64,000 bases of DNA from Zymoseptoria tritici IPO323 (lineage: Eukaryota > Ascomycota > Dothideomycetes > Mycosphaerellales > Mycosphaerellaceae), in NCBI RefSeq assembly GCF_000219625.1, contig NC_018216.1, positions 2,976,001 to 3,040,000 on the forward strand. Direction: 5' to 3'. The translations under genes were made by a program, and so were the position numbers. Below the pieces are notes generated by a model. The model saw only the letters and a program-made list of their open reading frames with translations. It made no database searches and was not told the origin of the DNA. This document shows positions 47,601 through 59,343 of the stretch, in pieces; positions within the stretch are counted from its first letter, which is position 1, and each line of letters starts with the position of its first letter.

Positions 47601-49058
47601 AACACCGCCGTCCGGGCTCTTGTTTGTGAGTTCATCATGTCGACGCTCCACAACGTCCACGAACAGGATTGGACGTTCTACCGCAAGTGTGTCGATCGCC
47701 TTCTTACAAGCCACGCGGAAGTCAAGGAGCTCTACAATGCTATCGACGTCGATTGGGCACAATACCTGGGCTTTGCTGCAGAGCTCGCGGCACTGGGTCC
47801 TGCAGAGACTGCGTCGGTGCTCGACAAAGGCTATTTGACGTGGGCTTGGGAGATGCTGAGAGTAACCGGAGATCCGCAACTGAAGGCGAAGTATCCGGGT
47901 TTGAGTGACCATATCAAGCAGAACTCGTCGAAGGTCACCGCGCTGTTCGTATTCATCCATGCGATTCTGGATGGACATACCAGCTTCCCTGACATGGAGC
48001 CGACCGGCCGAAGTGAAGATGAAGGCGTACACCTCATTCGCGACGACGGCACCGTTCAGCTCCATCAGGTCGAAGTTCAGTGGTTCTTTCGCCGAAATGG
48101 CCACAATCAAGAGTACATGGACATGTGGCTCTTGCACGCTAGACACGCGCGCAATCCGTCGGCCTTCCACACCTGGCCAGAGTTCCCGCCTGGCAAACTC
48201 CTCCGTCTGTACATGGACCCCGACAAGTCGCCTATCCGGCTCCGAGAAGCCATCGACGAAGGCGTCCTGTACTTCGTCGAGCAGGAAAATCAGAACCTCA
48301 ACAACATGCTCCATGTCGTTCTCAGTTACACCTCGCTTGCCGATCAACACAACGCTGCCCGTGTTTTCGGCTCACTCACCAGGAATATCCACGATTGGGA
48401 AGGAGATACTCGCGAGCTCGACTTTGTACGATTTGCGAGGAAGGCAATGGATGTCAACCCAGCCGCTTTCGTGGCGCATCTCCAGCCCTGGCTCGTGGAG
48501 AGTCTCTGCTCAAAGAGTTCCACTGTATGCGAGCACACAGAGAAGTTCCTGAAGGAGTATGTCTTCGCCCAAGAGTCGAATGGCGACGTCCTCACCGACA
48601 ATGCAACGCTCAACTTCAACCGCCTCCGCGCCATTTGCGACCTCGTCAAGCCCTTGAGACGCATAGTGGAAGACGCTTGGCAGAAGGAGCGGGCTCGCAA
48701 ATACTTCGAACACATCATCCGTATCCTCAAGGAGGCGGAGCTGTGGCTGCAGGACATCTACACCGAAGCCAGCGCCTTGATCAAAGCTGGCAACGCGGAT
48801 GGCACGGTCGACACGAGCATGAAAGTCGAGCTTGGAGAATTACCCAGACGACTGCGCGAGTTGCACAATGCAAATTCGGAATTCGCGGACTGGGATGCCG
48901 ATGATGTGGCGGATTTGCCTGGCATCGGAGGTGGAATGAGGCATGGCAGTCGCAATGGCAGTGTTCGACTAAGTATGGAGAGTGATGAGGATGTCGAGTC
49001 GAGTGGAGAGGAAGAAGACGAGGAGGGGTGGGACGTGCCAGACTTTGAGAGGAGATGA
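41699..49058 (+). CDS. Large ubiquitin carboxyl-terminal hydrolase (USP9X/USP34-like)
   Basis: Exons 41699-44878 and 44931-49058 encode 2435 residues. The enzyme removes ubiquitin from proteins and belongs to the very large USP group with helical-repeat flanks. The USP domain runs from about residue 1462: Cys box GLTNLGMTCYMNSLLQQ (nucleophile C1470), QEDVHGFYEDF, a zinc-ribbon remnant (GECGH and CMACDAD) and His box GHYWSYVLL (H1718), ending with NAYVLFYQ. Residues about 940-1030 resemble a ubiquitin-like fold (MQVYGGG, TVAELLAELPKI, VILGGQ, GVIIVCPK). The rest is alpha-helical, and the C-terminus is acidic. The 52-nt intron has GTCAGT, CACTAAC and TACAG. Only one intron in 7.3 kb is unusual for the length but not for fungi. 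Confidence 0.9.
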
Positions 49059-49945
49059 GTGTTTCTTTTCTCCAGGCGGCGGATGAGCGACATCGTCGAG
49101 GACATGATGGATTGCGCTCTGCTGCTTGCTGTCGTTGTTACGAATGCTATTTGGTGGGCTTTTGAGATCGCAGGCGTTGCGAACGACGAAAGGATCACGA
49201 AGGAGCGGTGGCTTCTCTGGTTTCTCGTCTTTTAACTGGGAATAAGGAGAGGCTACATTGATACATGCGATGACGACCAGGTCGAATTGGACCAATATGA
49301 GATAAGAAGACACAACACCCAGCATAGATTATCACGAGAGCATGAATTAATGTAACGATCAAACGAATGAGAATCGAAGATTGATAGTTGTACCACTATC
49401 ATGCAGTCTTGTCGGCACTCACGTCCGATGAGTTTCTTAAAGTGATGTCGTTGTTCTTCTTGCGAGGTGCTGCCCGGCAGTGATAGCGAGCAGCGACATC
49501 CAAGAACGCATTACCTCCACGGCTCCTCTCAACCCGAACCACGCAACTCGGACTCCAGTGGCTCGGGCGGTGTGGTGTGAGCTTGAAGCACGAACGTATT
49601 GTCGTTGCTTTCATTCCTCTCCTAGGTACACATCCTCCTCGCATTCCCTAGCCGCCGACTACACAGTCTAAGCCAACGGATTGGGACACATGCGGTACAC
49701 TTTGAGCGGGATCACGGAGGTCTAGATCTGGTCCTACGACTCTCTGCAGTTTACGATGCACAGCGAGACTTGGTTCTGGAGAAAGGCCGGGGAGCAATTT
49801 TTTTTGGAAAGACGATGATCTCCCAGGCTTTACAAAGTAATCGTATCTCGTCATCGCTTCCACTGTCGTCTTTTCGTCCACTCTCCTCCAATTCCGCGTC
49901 GAATACATCACTGTCTCGCCCTCGGAATGCCGGTTTCCTTGCCAC
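49059..49945. other. Tail-to-tail intergenic region
   Basis: Lies between the ubiquitin protease (+) and the GH54 gene (-). No supported frame; a T-run occurs near 49798. Nothing else recognised. Confidence 0.4.
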
Positions 49946-51149
49946 TCAGGTGGAGTACCTCGCAGCGACGATGTTTGCTTGCACAGCGTTCTCGGTGCTA
50001 TCAGAAGGGAATCCGCTTGTCATGCACCCTGAAAGGATTAGCGACGCTCAGACAACAAGGGGAGATGGACTAAGAGGTTCTCGGGCGCCGCAAGGGTCAC
50101 GCTCTTCGAAGACTTACCTTCATAGAAAGTTCCTTGCGCGGAGTTCGAGTTGTCTCCTCCAATACCGAGGATAATAGCGCCCTCCTTCTTCATCGGGTTC
50201 TAAAATGGGTAAGCAATGGCTCAGATTCAGAGGAGTTCATGATGGATTCAAGCCCGCTGGCATAGACCGAGAGACGGTCTTGAACCGCTGCAAGCCTTCT
50301 GCTCTTTGCTTGACTTACATAGCCAGGACTCGGTCGTTGTCCATTGTAGAAGGTAGAGACCCCGCCAGCAGTGGAGTCTCCACCACGAATAGCCCAGCTG
50401 CCCGGCTGGCCCTTGACAATCGCCGTCACGAAGCGGTGGCTAATCGACGGATTGTTGTTATTCGGCGCGAAACTCTGGCCCGCGAAAACTCCATTCTCCA
50501 GATCCGCCATGATCCAGGGTCCGTTGCCGGCGCCTCTACCCCAGAAGGTACAGCTGCCGAAGTAGATGGCCTCCATGTGGCCGTTGCCGGTGTCTTGGTT
50601 GTTGGTCTCGGCGTTGCCGTAGTCGAAGCAGCACTGTCCGTTGTAATGCGTGCCGTCAAAGATGGCGTACATGCCCTGGGACTGGTCGCCGGTGGCGATG
50701 CCGTTGGGTCGGTCGTTGCGGTATCCGGCTTTGGGAGGGATGAAGACGCCGTAGGCTTTTGCGCCGTTCAGGTGGACGGGAGTGGCGGTGCCGGGGTTGT
50801 CGAACTGCTTGGATGCGCCTCCTGGTGGACCTGGAGTGAGGTGGTTGCCACGTCCGGACTGGTCGTAGATGGTTGCGATCGTGCAGGTCTGGCCGCCGCA
50901 GAAGGAGTCGTGAGCAGCGGCGTTGGCGACGCCGCCGGCGGATACCGGTTTGATGTCGGTCTTGGAGCCGTCGGAGCGTTGGACTTGATAGAGAGCGCCG
51001 TTGTAGCTGTTGTATAGGGCTCGTGTGATGCCGTGGGCGGCGACGCAGGGTGTTCCTCCTGAGGCGTAGATGTCGCAAGGTCCGGCGGCGACGAGAGCGC
51101 TGCTGGCGAGAAGACCTACGGCCACTCGTCGAGATGGCTTGGAGATCAT
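49946..51149 (-). CDS. abfB: Alpha-L-arabinofuranosidase, GH54, catalytic domain only
   Basis: Minus-strand exons 51149-50319, 50199-50118 and 50028-49946 encode 331 residues. GH54 enzymes are secreted and remove arabinose side chains from arabinan and arabinoxylan. A signal peptide (SRRVAVGLLASSALVAAGP) precedes the mature start CDIYASGGTPC. The nucleophile is E193 in GHMEAIYFG and the acid/base is D293 in LGIGGDNSNS; the adjacent Cys pair is CCFDYG. The acid/base lies in the short second exon, so the enzyme is active only when both introns (119 and 89 nt) are removed. The protein stops at ANIVAARYST, right after the catalytic domain; the arabinose-binding CBM42 that usually follows (about 500 residues in Aspergillus) is absent. 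Confidence 0.9.
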
Positions 51150-51239
51150 GTTGAAGGTAATGAGGTGGTAAAGGAGGAGATACGACAAGGTGGAGCAGGT
51201 GCTTGAGGATGATGTTTGTCACTGTCGAGGGCATTCATT

Positions 51240-51247
51240 CTATTTAT
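51240..51247 (-). promoter_or_regulatory. TATA-like box of the GH54 gene
   Basis: The minus strand reads GCATAAATAG about 90 bp before the ATG of the arabinofuranosidase gene. Position and sequence fit a TATA box of an inducible gene; there is no expression evidence. Confidence 0.35.
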
Positions 51248-52266
51248 GCTCCGTCCTGAGCACAATAGCCATCCATCTCTGCCAGTGGCGGCTCGCCGCT
51301 CTCTTCGCGAGTCCAGACCGTCGTCGTCTGGGGTACATTGCTCCGGTATCCGCTGGTGCGGAGAAGACGGAGAAGAAGCTGGGATGAGTAGCGTGAAGAT
51401 TATAACCGAGACATCCAATTCCACCAATACTGCCTCGTGCTCGTGTGATAGCACTTCGTACAAGGCAGCGCCATGGTTGTATGCAGTAGCAAAGTTCGGC
51501 AGCCGTCTGGTCTGGAGATGCCGACGCGTGCACGGGGTAAATGCTTTCCACCAATGCATAGGCTTCCCCGTAGTGTTTGTTACTGCTGACCCATAGAGTC
51601 ACCTGCCTCGTGAGGCGCCACCCATGCTTACTCTCATTTATCTTTATGCTTGGTACTCTTGTTCGCACGACACGTTCCCCGGGCGGAGTAATTGTTGGAG
51701 TTTGACACATGATCACATCTGCCGACAGACAGGCCTGCATGGCCTGAGCACGCTTGTCTGGCTGGTCCACGCTTCCTGCGGGTGCCCAGAATAGATGAGC
51801 TGTGTGCGAGACAATGTCGCCAGGCGCTGTGATTCGCGTCCATTCAGCTCATCGTCCTGCCCGCCTTGGTCATGAGATTTGATCTAATGGAGTCCGTGGA
51901 GAGCCACTGCTCAGCTTGGTGGTTCGTACATCGCTTTCGAGTTGTGGCTGTATAGTCATGAGGTCGAACGGCATCCCTGCAACACGAGAAAGTGAATATC
52001 CGCCGGTGCCATTGTGGGAGACACTATCGAAACGTTGTCTGAGGCAGTGAGGCAATTCGGGCGATCGACCCTGGGATGATCGTATTTGACAAAAGGCTAA
52101 GGTAGCCGGCAAGTCGTCGAGAGGTGGTCTTCAGAGTCGGTGTAGAAGCAGAGAAAACAAATTTGATGTAGAGGAAAGCACGTAGATGATGCACAGAATT
52201 CGCATCACACGGGGTCAAGATCATGATGCATGCCTCAGGCATACATCGTGTTGATTGTTCTATGCG

Positions 52267-52402
52267 TAAAAGTACGGAGACATGTCGACCTGAATCACCG
52301 TACAGGTACTTTGGCATGCTAGCTTATTTAGGCGTACAAGTACGCTGGCATGTCTGGGTTGGCAAGCATACAGGTTCTTTGCCATGCCAGCTTACCGTGT
52401 TT
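52267..52402. repeat. Minisatellite, four 34-bp units
   Basis: Units begin at 52267, 52301, 52335 and 52369, exactly 34 bp apart. They share a core like TACARGTACNNTGGCATG followed by a less conserved half; units 2 and 4 also share AGCTTA and TTTAGGCG. The first unit is the most diverged. The array lies 160 bp from the stop codon of the SDR gene, outside any recognised coding region. Confidence 0.7.
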
Positions 52403-52565
52403 AGGCGGCGGACCGCGTCGACGCATACACCGACCAACTTCGCCCAAAATGGCGAGCATCCCGACCCTTGATTCGACCAATGGGCTCGGTACACTCATCG
52501 GTCGGTCTCTTCCTGATCCTGTCCGCCCTCCGTCCCCTCCCATCCCGCGAACTCCACGACCTCCC

Positions 52566-53542
52566 TCAACTCCACCCCTCCTCCACCTGTCCGTCACCCG
52601 TCCCTCTCACACTCTCATTCGCCCAATACCCACCACTCACACCCCCCAAATCCTCACCCACCGCCAACCTAACCGGAATCCTCGCTCCTTCCTCTCCACT
52701 CTTCGGCGCCGTCCGTCCTTTACTCGCCACCAAATTTCCCATCTCCGTGTTGATCCACCCGGGACAGCAGCAGTTGATAATCACATCCGGGTTCTCCTTT
52801 GCCAGGATGGCGGTCAGACTTCGCACAAGGGCTTTGCTGACGGAGTAGGAACGTGCAGGAGGGCCGAAGCCGGCGGCGTCTTCGCTGGAGGATTCGACAG
52901 AGGAGATGAAGTCTTGCATTATGCTTTCGTGATCGGAGACGGAGGAGGCGTCGCGGAAACGGGCTTGGATGGCGGACGAGTAGAATTTGAGTTGGGAGGC
53001 GATGGAGGCGAGGTTGACGATGCGGCCTTTGCTTTCTTTCACGTGTGGGAGGAACGTGTTGCACATCTGTGTAGTTTATCGTCGTCAGTACGGTGCTCTC
53101 AAGCAGCGAAACATGTGGTGGCGATGGACTTACATGCAAAGTCCCATAATAATTCACATCCATCGTCCTCCTCACATTCTCCACGCCATACTCATTATCG
53201 AGATTCACGCCCGCATTGTTGACCAACACGAGTTCGCCTTCGATGCCAGATTTCTCGACTTCCTTGTTGAAGTCACGGATGGAGTCTTTAGAAGTCACGT
53301 CCAGTTTCGGGTAGAAGACCTGATGGGAGGAGTTGGTGATTGTAAAGTCCAGACTGGCGCCTTTGCGACTCGCGGCGAAGAGTTTGAGGGGAGAGTTGGA
53401 GAGGTTTGGATGCGAGAGGAGGGATTGGCAGATGGCGTGGCCGATGCCGCGGTTCTGGTTGTTGTTAGATTGTGGATTGGAGCTGGACTTGAGGTGATTG
53501 ACCTACTGCACCGGTGACGATTATTGTGCGTGGATGAGGCAT
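52566..53542 (-). CDS. Short-chain dehydrogenase/reductase, carbonyl reductase-like
   Basis: Minus-strand exons 53542-53507, 53454-53134 and 53066-52566 encode 285 residues. The family uses NADPH to reduce carbonyl compounds. Splicing of the first intron (GTAGGT, CTAAC, CCAG) creates the cofactor motif TGANRGIGHAI; NNAG follows, the catalytic Ser is in NLASIAS and the Tyr/Lys pair is Y193/K197 in SYSVSKAL. The end GGYWANESVRGTGDGQ is typical of CBR1-like fungal SDRs. An insert of about 30 residues lies between Ser and Tyr, as in carbonyl reductase 1. The second intron (67 nt) has a GTAAGT donor. Probably cytosolic; the substrate is unknown. Confidence 0.9.
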
Positions 53543-53994
53543 TGCAATTCTGAGAAGATGTTGTTGTTGATAGATGGGAGGTCGATGATGGCGATGATTC
53601 GGGTTGATATATCGTAACCCTAAGCCGTTATGACGACGAGACATCGTCGACAAGAACACTCTCGTAATGATGATACAACACAACAGTTCAAGCATTCTAG
53701 TGATCAAAAGACTCCTAACCAATGATACAGAAACGACAAAGGAGCACAAGAGTAAGATATATAAGTCTTTGCATTTGATCAACAGTACTGACAGCTCTCT
53801 TCACTTCATAATCAACATGTCAATCGAGCCGTCAGTCATGTAATTACAGTCGGTCAGTCCGAACCCATCACGAAAACGCCATCCACCATGACAACGAAAG
53901 GACACTCATCGACAAAATGAAAGAAACGAATCTCGTCTGGATGTACACCACTCTTTCTCCTTCTCCTTCTCCTTCCTCCTCTCTCATCTTTCGC
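53543..53994. other. Intergenic with CTTCTC microsatellite
   Basis: Lies between the SDR start and the BUD4 stop, both on the minus strand. It holds a (CTTCTC)n stretch near 53956-53980 immediately downstream of BUD4. No coding frame is supported. Confidence 0.45.
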
Positions 53995-56900
53995 TCAAAA
54001 AATCATGCTCTTCACCTCGCTCCTCTCCCGATGCCCTCGTCTCGGATTCATAGGCGGCGTCGTCGGTCTCGTAGCCTTCTTCGGACTGCTCATCGCATTG
54101 CCATCTTTCTTCGGCGGTGGCGGTGGCTTCGTAAAATCTCTAATTTCAGTGCCACTCTTCATCGCTTCCGGCTCAGCAAGCGACATGGTGGACATCGCGC
54201 TCGGCCGTCCACCACCCGCTCGTTCTCTTCGCAAAACAAGGTCGGTCCACTTGCCCTTCTTATCAGAACTGCTTCCGTCTTTCTTGCCAACGACTTGGCT
54301 GAGAGCTTTCATCCACAACTCCTTCTCTGCTGTCGAGTCGGCGTAGAAGTCAATCGTCTCACCATTGGCGAAACGAATCCTGAACCCTTCCTCGACATAA
54401 GCATACCCTTCATCCTCCTCTGCGAAAGCACTCTTTCTCCGGCCGGACTTGCTACCTGGATGGCCTGACTTGGGGTCCGAGACGAGCGTACTCTTGTCAT
54501 CCACAAGCCGGCTCGCTTTGCTCAGATTGATGACAGCACGTTTCTGCTGCGTGTGCTCGTGGTATGCCACCAGCTTTGGGCCGGTCAGACGGAAGAATCG
54601 TCTTCGCCAATGTACGCAGTCGCCGCCTTGCTGGGAGAGGTGGCCTTCGTGTTCGACTTCGATGACTTTTTCGGCCTTGGTCATCTCGCGGACTGCAGAG
54701 CCGAGGGACTTGGGCATATCCTCGTCGGTGGCGGAGGTGGGACGCGGGACGTACAACAGCTGCAGCTCGAGGTGGCCGACAATGTATGGTGGCCTGCGCA
54801 CGGGACCGGTGGTACCACGCTTGGAGCGGACAGAGGTGTTGTTTGAGCTACCGGACTCGGCGTCAATGGCCCATTCGTTGTAGCAGGGAATATCGACAAC
54901 TAGAGGACGGCCAAAGCATTGCTTCTCATGCGCACGAAGGTTGACATATGCACGCGCGAAGGAGCCATCGGCGGGATTGACAAGGGTGTGGAGCAGGTCC
55001 CAGGCGGACGGATGGGCGGATTGACGTTTGCGTTGCTGGAGGCGTGCTTCTTCTTCATCGCGACGACGGTTCTCGGCATCGGCGGCCTCGCGCTCCAGAC
55101 GTTCCTTCTCGGCGGCACGCTTCTTTGGAGATGCCAGGAAGCGGGTGAGGGAAGACGTCTTGCCATGCTTGGGCGTCTTGGTTGGAGATGAGGGCCGCGA
55201 GATTGGTGCTTCAGTCTTGGGTGGTGGCGGGAGCTTGGTCGAAAGAGTGAGTTGGAACTCGAGATCGTTCAATACGACAAGCTCGAACTCCTGGCCAATC
55301 GGTACCGTCTTGCCCAGCTCGAGACTGGCCGTCGTCACGCAATGCAGACCGTTGTCGAGAGTCAGCTGGAAGTAGAGGCGGTCGTTCTTGGGCATGGGCA
55401 GATCAAGATGCTTGACGCCGACCACTTTGACGAAGAGGCGACCGCGTTCAACGCCCTCACCAACATCATCCTCGAGACTGCTAGTGCCTGCAGCAAAGTC
55501 TTCGTCGACGACACCGAGAGCGCTGGGTTGGCCAGGAAGAGGCGGAGCGACTCCGTTCATCTGCTGCGCGGATGCCTGCCTTTGACTCTTGCGGCGAGCC
55601 TTGCCATTCCACGGTTCAGTTTGCAGGAATTGCTCCGCACTCGGTTTGCGGGAGTTGCTGCCGTGCTTGACGCCCTTGGAAGGGCTTGTGCGAGAGCTTG
55701 TCGTCTGAGCGGACTCGTTCGACTTGGCGGTACCGTTGCTGTCTCCGGAGAAGTTCCTGTTTGAAGCGATGACAAGCTTGGTGTTCTGTCGCATAAGGTA
55801 ACCCTTCTGTGTGCGAGTAAATGCGTTAGTATGCTGGTGCGGTGAGAATGGAGTAGGCGCGTCAGGGACGAAGCCCGCAGTGCGGACACGTCCTTCCGCA
55901 GATTCTTGCTCAGATACGGTCTGCTTGAGAACAGGACCAAACCTGGTGAAGGGTTTAAGTAAATGAAATGATTCTCGCACCTTTTGACCTTCGATCACGC
56001 GATCGAATGCCGATTCAAAATCATCGTTGTCGTCAACGGGAATGTCCAGATTGAGGCTCATCTTCTTGCCCTTGGAGGTGGTGTGCTCATCTCCTGCTTC
56101 GACGCCGGAATCTGCCTTGGACTCATTGCTCGTCGAGGAGTGTGTGGTCGCCTCAACGTCTTCCTCAGCTTCGGTGGTGTCTTCCATCTGCGCAGAGTAT
56201 GCTGAAGGGATCGGAGGGACAGGATGCTCGGCACTAACGAGACGTCGCTGTTCCGCCATCATGCGCATATCAGCTGGTGTTGCAGATGGACGTGCCTTGA
56301 GCTGGCCACCTGTGCGAATGGTAGCGCGACGCTCCGGGATCTCAACGGCTTGCTGTGGTGGTTCCGGCTGTTCCAAGAATTCAGAGTGGTCCTCCAAACC
56401 TGAGATCTCCTCGGTGCTGGAGTGGTGGACGACCGATTCGGGAGTGCCCTCTGGAGAATAGTCTGCTCCATCATAAGTTGGTCGAGGCAAATCCTTGTAA
56501 GCTGGCTTGATCTCAGCTGCTGGCTGGAGGAAAGGTGCCTTGGTGATGACTTCGTTCTGCGTGGGTGCTGCTGAAGTGGTTGCTGGTGGAGTCAGAAAGT
56601 CGTTCATGCCAAAGTCAAAGCCATCACTGCTGAGGAATGTCGGCAGCTCGAATTCTCCGCTTGAAGAAAGTGACTTCTTGGTATTGAGAGAGTAGTCCTT
56701 GACGGTGAGCAGTTGCATGGCGTCTTGCAGGCTCTCTTTGCCATCGTCAACTTCTGCTGTGGGCTGGCTGGCGCTGTGGATATCGAGGTTGGTGCTCTCT
56801 GCATCGGGTCCGACAGAGGACTCACGACTGGGAGATCGATCGTCGCCAATGTCATGCCTAAGGACAGACGACTGACGGTCATAGTCGCCAGAGGGAGCTG

Positions 56901-58671
56901 GTGCGAGAGTCTGTGTTTGCTCGACAGCTGGCACGGAGCCCATATCGAATTGGCTGTCGTCCACGGGCTCCTCCTTGATTTGAACTTCAGAGTCATCATC
57001 GTATCCTCCAAAGTATCTTCCGCTCGCATCGCGGCTGTTCTCGCGTGATGGAACTGCTTCATCAGGATGCATTCTGGCGAGCTGTTCGTAAGTCGGTCGT
57101 TCCGGGCTGTCTCCAGAGATGGACTTTTCAGCGTCAAATTCATCCTCATCCGTCTCGTATCTGGAGTTGCGGAGATTGCGAAGAATGCTCTCGCGGGAGA
57201 TTTTAGGAGGCGAATTGGCAAACTCGGCCAACTCTGCGACGACTGAGTCCTCGCCCACTTCGCTCTCATCCACACGAACGTCCTTGGTCTCACCAGTGTC
57301 GAGGTTCTTCACGATGAGCTCTTCAGGTGGCGCATGTCCTGGAGACGGGCGACCGTTGCGCATCTTGATGATATCCTCCTTGGTACAGGAAGCACGTTTG
57401 GGTGGAGCAGGAAGGGAACGCGCAGCATTGGATGCGCGCTCTGCAGCGGCGAACAGTGCGTCGGACTCACGTCTCGCGCGCATCACGCCTGGCAGTGGTG
57501 GCAGAGGTCGAGAGTCTGAATCTGAAGTGACACTCTCCGAACGACCCAGCACAGGACGTTGCGGGACTGGAGAGCCCTCGAACACATCATCATCACCATC
57601 AACCAGCTCAGTACGAGCAGCCTGAGGAGACATGCGCGACCATGCTTCTGGAAGGACGACCGGCGTCTTGTCCGCATTCTCCAAATCTTCATCAAAGCTG
57701 TCATCGCGGTGCTGGTCTGCTGAACTTCCGCGCTCGAAGCTGTAATCCTCGTAGTGTATATCAGAGTCGTAGCTGCCCTCTCGCGATCCAGATGTGGCGG
57801 AGACTGATGGTTCTGGTGTCTGGTTCTCGTATTCGTTTACTTCCGGATCTTCGTGAAATGTGACACTCTTGTTGTGACGATGAAGAGCACGAGCACGAGG
57901 TGTGGGTGCGCGGTCTTCATCGGACCATTGGTGGATGCTGTCCTGCTCGAGAGGGGATCCAAACTGGCTGCTGCGGGAAAGCGCAGACTTTGTGGGTGAG
58001 GATGGTGCTGAAGCGCCGTTTGTCCGTGTCTCCCATGATGGAGAGGTGATTGGCAGTGTAGTCTGGCTTTCTGTGCGCTTGTGGCCACGGCTTGGGCTCG
58101 AGAGAGGGTTGTTTTCCTTGCGCTGGCTGTCAAAACGAGTGAAGCTGTTGTTCAACAATCCCGGGCTCTTTGGTCGGTTCGCACTCGGCCGCTCGACGAT
58201 TGGTACGTTGTGTGGATCGTATGCATCGCGTGTCTCCATGGCGAAGATGTTGCTGGTCTTGACCCGGCCGGCTTGCTTCAGTCGCTCGATGCTTGCACGT
58301 CGTTTTGGTGATACGCCGGGCGATGCATCGCGTGGGGTACTGAAGGTGTTCTCGTCGTTGCGAGAGGGCGACATTGGATCGCGGCCGCGAAAGAATGCGC
58401 GCGGCGAGTTGTCTTTGATGAAAGATGAGGTGTCTGTGGTTGGTGAGGAATCGGCCTGCTGAAGGACCGTGTTAGTAAGTCATGATAATCATAACAATGA
58501 GGTGGAGAAGCTTCAGCTCTGTGCAGGACTAACCTTGGTGACCTGATTCCAGGAAGGACTGTTTCTCCTATGCTCGTTGCTACCGACTTCGGAGAGTGGA
58601 CGAGATTTGTTTGGGGAAGAGCTGGGGGTGCCCTTGCTAATGCGTAGAGGTCGGACCACCTGGCGAACCAT
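53995..58671 (-). CDS. BUD4: Bud4/anillin-related septin-interacting protein
   Basis: Minus-strand exons 58671-58534, 58458-55981 and 55806-53995 encode about 1475 residues. Bud4 binds septins at the neck and septum and marks division sites. The N-terminal 950 residues are Ser/Pro/Glu-rich and disordered. The block KGYLMRQNTKLVIASNR, then the anillin-type domain (VKVVGVKHLDLPMPKNDRL, DNGLHCVTT) and a C-terminal PH domain (GHLSQQGGDCVHWRRRFF, GFRIRFANGETIDFY) are diagnostic. The first intron is 75 nt (GTTAGT). The proposed second intron, 55807-55980, is 174 nt, stop-free and 3n, with GTGCGA, CTAAC and ACACAG; removing it joins VIEGQK to KGYLM as I recall from relatives. If retained, 58 residues are added. 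Confidence 0.88.
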
Positions 58672-59343
58672 TGTGTAAGCGGGAGTCAAATCGAGAGGAA
58701 GATGGATAACGACATTGTCGAGTGAAAGATGAGGAAAGTTGGTGCAGGAGAGGTCAACATACAGAGTCCATGATTATGGAGCTGCCGAGCAGTGAATGCG
58801 CAGCGTGGCAGTAGTCCAGGTACAGTTGGAATGTCTCGTGCGCTGTACGGAGGATAAACAGCCAGGAATGTCGGGCACGCCGTTGAACGGCTAAGGTGCG
58901 TGCGGGCCAATAAACCAAAAAAACCGATGAAGATGGTGAATGACCAGCCGAAGTGGTGAATTCTGCAGCTTTTAGAACATGAAATGCGCGTAGAGCTGAC
59001 GAAGCGAAAGACTGCTGGTGAATGGAAGTTGTGGTGTCGAAGAGGAAGAAGTGTTGTGCAGCTCTCACAACATTGGGGTTTCAGCTTTTGCTCTCGTGCC
59101 GAGCTGCTTTGCGCGCAGCACAGCGCGGAGCTCCAGCTTTGCCGCCAAGTTGCTATGGCGATGATCACGTTTCCGTCAGAAGATGGCGTCTTTTCCGTGG
59201 AGCGGACCGAACCTTCATTGCCCTAGTCGATGTGACGAACCGGGGAGCGCTCACAAAACTATTCTCGACAGGTCGAGCTTCAAATGCTCGCGTGGTCGCA
59301 TTGGATGTCATCTGATTGAAGCTGCCATCAGCGGACAGACGAG
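58672..59343. other. Divergent promoter region BUD4 / MRH4
   Basis: A 672-bp region separating divergent genes. Frames are short and unrelated to known families. Nothing else recognised. Confidence 0.4.

Larger units (their letters stand above)
51150..52566. other. Upstream region of the GH54 gene, with minisatellite
   Basis: About 1.4 kb upstream of the GH54 gene and downstream of the SDR gene. A TATA-like ATAAATA on the minus strand lies near 51240-51247, about 90 bp before the GH54 start. A 176-codon minus frame (51770-51240) has no family character. The 34-bp repeat at 52267-52402 is annotated separately. Confidence 0.4.

Noticed and set aside
51240..51770. 176-codon minus-strand frame upstream of the GH54 gene
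   Set aside because: It lacks domain, repeat or splice support and has random composition; it also overlaps the presumed GH54 promoter.
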